Assembly: GCF_035712445.1 (NCBI RefSeq)
Contig: NZ_DASTAT010000145.1
Location: 62,001-126,000, forward strand
Reading direction: 5' to 3'
DNA from: Oligoflexus sp.
GTDB taxonomy: Bacteria > Bdellovibrionota_B > Oligoflexia > Oligoflexales > Oligoflexaceae
Length of the DNA: 64,000 nt
Shown here one piece after another: positions 60,095 to 64,000 of the stretch. The position numbers and the translations under genes are program-made. Position 1 is the stretch's first letter. Each line of letters opens with the position of its first letter. The notes beneath the pieces were generated by a model. That model saw only the letters and a list, made by a program, of their open reading frames with translations, did no database searches and was not told the origin of the DNA.

Positions 60095-61972
60095 ATGACT
60101 TTCGGAATGCGACAAAGCTTCGGCGCAAAAATTTTCCTCTTCACCATCGTGCTGGTTCTGATGGTGGTGGGCTCGATCACGTTTAAAAACAGCCAGGCCC
60201 TGCGGGAAAACCTGGATCGGCAGTACCAAAGCAGCCTGATTGATGGTACGCAGCTTTTAGGCGAGAAAATCTTCAGCCTTCTGACCCGCTGGGACAACCG
60301 ACTGAGCTTTCTGGTCCAGGCCGTGCAGAACGCTCCGGAAAAAAATCGGTCCGATCTGATCGACGCCTTCCTGGTCAGCGAAGAAGGTGCACAAAGTCTG
60401 CAAATTTTCCGTCTTAACCAAAATAATGAGATGACCACTCTGGTGGAACGAGTGAGCCCCGAACATCAGCCCATACCTGGTGCGAACTGGAAAAAGGCCC
60501 TGGGCGGCAATGAAGTCCGCATCATGTCGCATCCTCAAATCACCGAGCAGGCCGTCATGATCCGTCGTCTTGCGATCCGCGGCACCCAGGACATGGTTCT
60601 GGTGGTCCTCGGCTTTGAACTGCGCGTTCTTCCCCTGGCGACATCCGAAGATCGCAAGGTGCAAAGTTTCCTTCTCGATGAAAGTTTCCGTGATCTGATC
60701 ACGCGTAAAACCTATCGTTCGCTGGTGCTTGTGAAAAGTTTCGTCAATAAAGCCCAAAAGCTGATGCAGGGTGATCTGGGCGCCGGCTACCTGGGAGAGC
60801 TGAAAACCTCTCAGGGGACTTATTTTGTAGCTTACCATCACATTCCCGGTTATCCGCTGCAGCTCGTCACCCATCAGGACAGCTCCGCGATCGACGAGGC
60901 CATCCGTAAATTCCTCTGGGACATGGTCCGCTGGACCATCCTTTTCGTACTGATCGCCATCTTCTTCGCGTCGACGATCCTGCGAAACCTTCTGAGCAAC
61001 CTGCGCGAACTCTATGCCGCCACCCAGCGTCTCGGCAGCGGTGATTTTCAGCATACGGTGAGCGTTCGTTCACAGGACGAACTGGGTCAGCTGTCGGCTG
61101 CATTTAACCTGATGACGCGAAAAATCGTCAACCTGCTCGCCGCCGAACATGAAAAAGCCCGACTCGATCAGGAACTCTCGGTTGCCCAGTCCGTGCAGAA
61201 CACCTTCTTCAAGGAAAACACCTTCCGCAATCGACACCTGCTCATGACCAGCTTCTATCAGCCGGCCTCCGAATGCGGCGGCGACTGGTGGGGTCATTAT
61301 CCTTTGGGATCGAATCGCGAACTGATCGTGATCGGTGACGCCACAGGCCACGGCGTGCCCGCGGCTTTGGTAACAGCCATAGCCTATGCGTCCACTCATA
61401 TTCTCGCGGAGCAGATCATGGCGGGAGCCTTCCCGGCCAATGATCCGGCCGAGATCCTCCGCTCGCTCAATACCCTGCTCTATCAAACGCTGCGCGGCAA
61501 ACTCTGCATGAGTTTTCTGGCTCTTCTGATCGATAGCGAAAAACGCACGCTGACCTTTTCCAATGCGGGGCACCCCTATCCCGTCCTGATTCCCGCCAAT
61601 GCCAGCGACCCGCGCCTTGGCCCCAAGCCCAAAGTTCCCTATCGCTATCTTTTACAGAAGCGAAAATCCTCCTGTATTCTAGGCCTGGAAAAGGACTCGG
61701 TCTTCTATAACGAAACAGTCAACCTGGTCCCTGGTGACAAGATCATTCTTCATACCGACGGCCTTACCGAACTGGAGAATGCCGAAGGCAAACAGTGGGG
61801 CGCAAGGCCCATGAAACTCTTTCTGCAGGCGCATGCGCAGGAAGACCCCTTCACTCTTTGCAAATCGCTGATGCAGGATGCGATCAGCTTTAATAAAAAT
61901 GCCAAGGTCTTCGATGATGATCTGACCCTTCTCATCATCGAGTTCAAGCAGGAAGAGATAATGGCGGCATGA
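60095..61972 (+). CDS. sensor SpoIIE-type serine phosphatase with HAMP domain
   Basis: The protein is 625 aa. AGGAT precedes ATG 60095. Topology: membrane helix at about residues 12-32, extracytoplasmic sensor of about 240 residues, second helix at about 285-305, HAMP at about 308-355 (LRELYAATQRLGSG, DELGQLSAAFNLM), a coiled linker, then a PP2C-like SpoIIE domain from about 395 with QPASECGGDWWG, GDATGHGVPAALVTA, NAGHPYPVLI and HTDGLTELEN, including the metal-binding Asp residues. It probably dephosphorylates an anti-sigma antagonist or similar target in response to an envelope signal. Its stop overlaps the next start by four bases (ATGA). Confidence 0.93.
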   Translation: MTFGMRQSFGAKIFLFTIVLVLMVVGSITFKNSQALRENLDRQYQSSLIDGTQLLGEKIFSLLTRWDNRLSFLVQAVQNAPEKNRSDLIDAFLVSEEGAQSLQIFRLNQNNEMTTLVERVSPEHQPIPGANWKKALGGNEVRIMSHPQITEQAVMIRRLAIRGTQDMVLVVLGFELRVLPLATSEDRKVQSFLLDESFRDLITRKTYRSLVLVKSFVNKAQKLMQGDLGAGYLGELKTSQGTYFVAYHHIPGYPLQLVTHQDSSAIDEAIRKFLWDMVRWTILFVLIAIFFASTILRNLLSNLRELYAATQRLGSGDFQHTVSVRSQDELGQLSAAFNLMTRKIVNLLAAEHEKARLDQELSVAQSVQNTFFKENTFRNRHLLMTSFYQPASECGGDWWGHYPLGSNRELIVIGDATGHGVPAALVTAIAYASTHILAEQIMAGAFPANDPAEILRSLNTLLYQTLRGKLCMSFLALLIDSEKRTLTFSNAGHPYPVLIPANASDPRLGPKPKVPYRYLLQKRKSSCILGLEKDSVFYNETVNLVPGDKIILHTDGLTELENAEGKQWGARPMKLFLQAHAQEDPFTLCKSLMQDAISFNKNAKVFDDDLTLLIIEFKQEEIMAA

Positions 61973-63477
61973 GGGTACTGTGGCTCATGGCATTTCTACT
62001 TTCGCTGCCCGGCTATGCGGCCGAGGATCTTATCCCTATTGATCCGAAACTTCAAAAGGCTTACATCCGCCTGCAGGATGGCGAAAAAATCCTCGGCGGC
62101 GAAGTCAGCCAGGGTCAATGGCTGCGGCTGTGCCAGGGGCTGGGCCAGAACCTTCTGGCGAATGCGGCCTCCCCGGGTTTCCTGGCGGAATACATATGCC
62201 AGCGCGAGGTGAAGGAACCCGAAATCGCTGACTCCACGCCCTGGCGCATTTCGTTTGTGCCTCGACCCAAATTCATCGACATCACCGTGGAATTCCATAG
62301 CAAGGAAAAGTGGATACCCGTGCAGACCTTCAGCTTTCATCTGCAGGGTGAATTCCTGGAGGACATGCAGAAGGCCACGGTTCTCCGCTTTCTCGCCCGC
62401 ATGATCGTGGAAAGCCTGCCGACCGGCTGGATTTATACGCATAAAAGTGGCGGAAAAACCCTCGAACTCATCATGCATCCCGATATGCCCTTCCTCCCGG
62501 AAGAACTTTTGATCTATCAGCTCAGCTATCAACCCAGCAAAAAACTCTGGGTTCCTGAAATCAAAGCCTCGCTCGCCAGAAGGCAGTCCTTTCGCAATCT
62601 GGAGCAGGGTCGCGCCGAGACCTTTGAATGGCAAAGGACCTATGGCAGGCTCATCGAGGGCGAACGCTATTGGATTCAGAACAGCAAAGGCCGCAATCAG
62701 CGGCAGGCTGAATACGAAAAGAGAATCAACGGGGAAACCCAGGGCTTTTCGCTGCTGAATCTTCTGGACCGCATGCTGTTTGAAAGCTTCAGCTCGAACT
62801 ATGCCGGCCTTCGGTATGGCCGCTCTTTTGTTCAGGGGGAATCGGTGATCACGGAGACCGCCCTCATCTCCGCCCTTCTCGAAATTCGCAGTGGTCCGCT
62901 TTCGGGTCTGCGTTTCTATTATGATCTGACGCCTCGTGTCGAAAAAGAACGCTTTGGCCTGACCGAACACTTCGAGATGAGCCGCACATCGCTGGGCTGG
63001 GCCTGGGAAATCATTCCGCCCGAATCCTTGCAGGGCCTTATTTCGCGGATCGACCTGCAGCCGAAATTCGGGATCCTCAGTTTTGAATCGAAGCTGGCCG
63101 TCCAGGATAATCTGGGTGACTATCAGCTGACCAGTTTCGAAGCGCGGCGGGTCTTGAATCTGAACGCGGAGCTTGGCATTGAAAAGGAATCCCTCGGCTG
63201 GCGCACCCGACTCTGGGGATCCTACAGTTCAGCCCAGGCCAGTCTCGTCAAGTCCAATGGCGTATCGGTGACCAGTGCCCGTATCGGTTTTGATGTTTAT
63301 ATGGACCTTATGAAAGAGGAAAATTGGGAACTGAAGGCCCTCGCCTTTGGTTTTGGCGAAAGGCTTCTTCTGCAGCGGGATACCAAAGCCATCAGCGAGA
63401 GCAACAGTGATCTTGCGATTCGTCAGTTCGGCTTTAATCTCCTCTTTCTCGGCGGAGGTGTGACAGTCTCATGGTAA
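61969..63477 (+). CDS. exported protein, possibly outer membrane, in the SpoIIE operon
   Basis: The protein is 502 aa with a signal peptide (MRVLWLMAFLLSLPGYAA). Residues about 20-260 are mixed; two Cys (LRLCQG, EYICQRE) may pair. From about 280 the sequence alternates like beta-strands (GLRFYYDLTPRVE, WRTRLWGSYSSAQA, QFGFNLLFLGGGVTVSW), so a barrel or beta-sandwich is likely. No family is recognised. ATG overlaps the phosphatase stop by four bases and its own stop overlaps the next gene by seven, so the three are translationally coupled. Confidence 0.75.
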   Translation: MRVLWLMAFLLSLPGYAAEDLIPIDPKLQKAYIRLQDGEKILGGEVSQGQWLRLCQGLGQNLLANAASPGFLAEYICQREVKEPEIADSTPWRISFVPRPKFIDITVEFHSKEKWIPVQTFSFHLQGEFLEDMQKATVLRFLARMIVESLPTGWIYTHKSGGKTLELIMHPDMPFLPEELLIYQLSYQPSKKLWVPEIKASLARRQSFRNLEQGRAETFEWQRTYGRLIEGERYWIQNSKGRNQRQAEYEKRINGETQGFSLLNLLDRMLFESFSSNYAGLRYGRSFVQGESVITETALISALLEIRSGPLSGLRFYYDLTPRVEKERFGLTEHFEMSRTSLGWAWEIIPPESLQGLISRIDLQPKFGILSFESKLAVQDNLGDYQLTSFEARRVLNLNAELGIEKESLGWRTRLWGSYSSAQASLVKSNGVSVTSARIGFDVYMDLMKEENWELKALAFGFGERLLLQRDTKAISESNSDLAIRQFGFNLLFLGGGVTVSW

Positions 63478-64000
63478 AACACCTTATCGCCTCCTTCGCC
63501 CTCTGTTTCAGCCTCACCGCCTCGGCGGATGATATTCCCGATCCCATGGCCTGGTGGCAGGATCTCAGCGATTCCGCCTGGCAGGATCAGCCCACTTTGA
63601 TTCGGCATCTGACTATCCGCTCCAGTACAGCAGCCAAAGCCAAACGCTGGGACCGGACCATGCAGGAATTTTCTGAACTGGGTTTCATGCAGTACGTGCC
63701 GAGTGAAACGGCAGATTTCATCAAACGACTCAACCCGGTCGAGGATATCAGCGATCTGCCCCCAGAGGCTTTACTGGACCCTGCTCTGCTTCAGCTCATC
63801 CTTTTGGATCGCGGCAGCAAGGTCACGATCCAGGGCAGCCACAAAAGGACTTTTAAAACGCTTGCCACCTGGCCTATCACGGCCGCTGACCGAAAGACGG
63901 CTCCGAGCGTATTGAATTGGCTGTCGCGTAACCTGGGTTATGATGCGGTGGTGATTGATGCGCGGGATGGATTGATTCTGGCGGGACTTCTGAAAAGCAC
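63471..64000 (+). CDS. secreted protein, third gene of SpoIIE operon, cut by window end
   Basis: ATG 63471 overlaps the preceding stop by seven bases. About 176 codons are present and the frame stays open to the last base. There is a signal peptide (LIASFALCFSLTASA). The mature part starts with an aspartate/tryptophan-rich segment (MAWWQDLSDSAWQD), followed by mixed helix and strand. No domain recognised. It belongs with the phosphatase and the exported protein upstream. Confidence 0.75.
   Translation, partial: MVKHLIASFALCFSLTASADDIPDPMAWWQDLSDSAWQDQPTLIRHLTIRSSTAAKAKRWDRTMQEFSELGFMQYVPSETADFIKRLNPVEDISDLPPEALLDPALLQLILLDRGSKVTIQGSHKRTFKTLATWPITAADRKTAPSVLNWLSRNLGYDAVVIDARDGLILAGLLKS

Noticed and set aside
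1..64000. tRNA, rRNA, riboswitch, insertion sequence, integrase or phage genes
   Set aside because: I looked for T-loop and anticodon-arm patterns, transposase and integrase motifs and terminal inverted repeats with flanking duplications and found none I could support.

Overview
The window looks like a chromosomal segment of a free-living Gram-negative bacterium with a large secreted and surface proteome. Lipoprotein signals, c-type cytochromes with CxxCH haem sites, OmpA-type and other outer-membrane proteins, DUF1592/DUF1552 proteins, ELWxxDGT repeats, FN3/LamG lipoproteins and DUF1566 repeat proteins are all present. Base composition is moderately GC-rich by eye. This mix fits the Oligoflexia/Bdellovibrionota or a myxobacterium-like lineage; the taxonomy is inference. 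I see no tRNA, rRNA, CRISPR array, insertion sequence, integrase or phage gene.

Layout. 1-12 kb: periplasmic redox and degradation genes (a partial cytochrome c lipoprotein, a stress-type SDR, a class A beta-lactamase, a DUF1592 cytochrome plus Tat-type DUF1552 pair, a GT39-like mannosyltransferase, a small haem lipoprotein, a secreted aldonolactone-oxidase-type flavoprotein, a GH5 endoglucanase). 12-16 kb: PepD dipeptidase, a structured intergenic region with a 31-aa ORF, a secreted protein and a transglutaminase-elicitor lipoprotein. 16.8-21.9 kb: a KtrB-KtrA potassium uptake operon with a HAMP-like third gene, divergent from an aromatic amino acid decarboxylase. 22-29 kb: an FN3/LamG lipoprotein behind a double-OmpA-domain protein, then an ELWxxDGT protein. 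29-34.7 kb: an EamA transporter, an unknown lipoprotein, a decayed 7TMR-DISM histidine kinase and a DUF5916 outer-membrane protein.

34.75-44.97 kb is the metabolic core: a nine-gene, tightly overlapping minus-strand operon in the order ilvD-ilvC-ilvB-ilvN-leuA-ilvE-leuC-leuD-leuB. It covers valine, isoleucine and leucine synthesis from the acetohydroxy acid synthase step onward. In front of ilvD is what reads as a classical attenuator: a 46-aa leader ORF that is half Leu/Ile/Val, a possible antiterminator segment and a strong intrinsic terminator. LeuA is short and lacks the usual C-terminal leucine-binding domain, so control may have moved from enzyme feedback to transcription attenuation. 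A UUCG-loop terminator closes the operon.

45-64 kb: an aminotransferase, a coiled-coil protein, a putative outer-membrane barrel, EF-hand proteins on both sides of a secreted six-hairpin glycosidase, a 1528-aa lipoprotein with about 21 tandem two-cysteine modules ending in DUF1566, and a divergent signalling locus (a FecR-domain protein against a HAMP-SpoIIE phosphatase operon that runs off the window).

Most genes are intact. The histidine kinase is the clearest pseudogene, and a LamG-like scrap near 21.9 kb may be another. The most interesting points are the ilv attenuator with truncated LeuA, the recently recombining tandem-repeat lipoprotein, the extended KtrB with its HAMP-like partner, and several small ORFs and nested hairpins in intergenic DNA.
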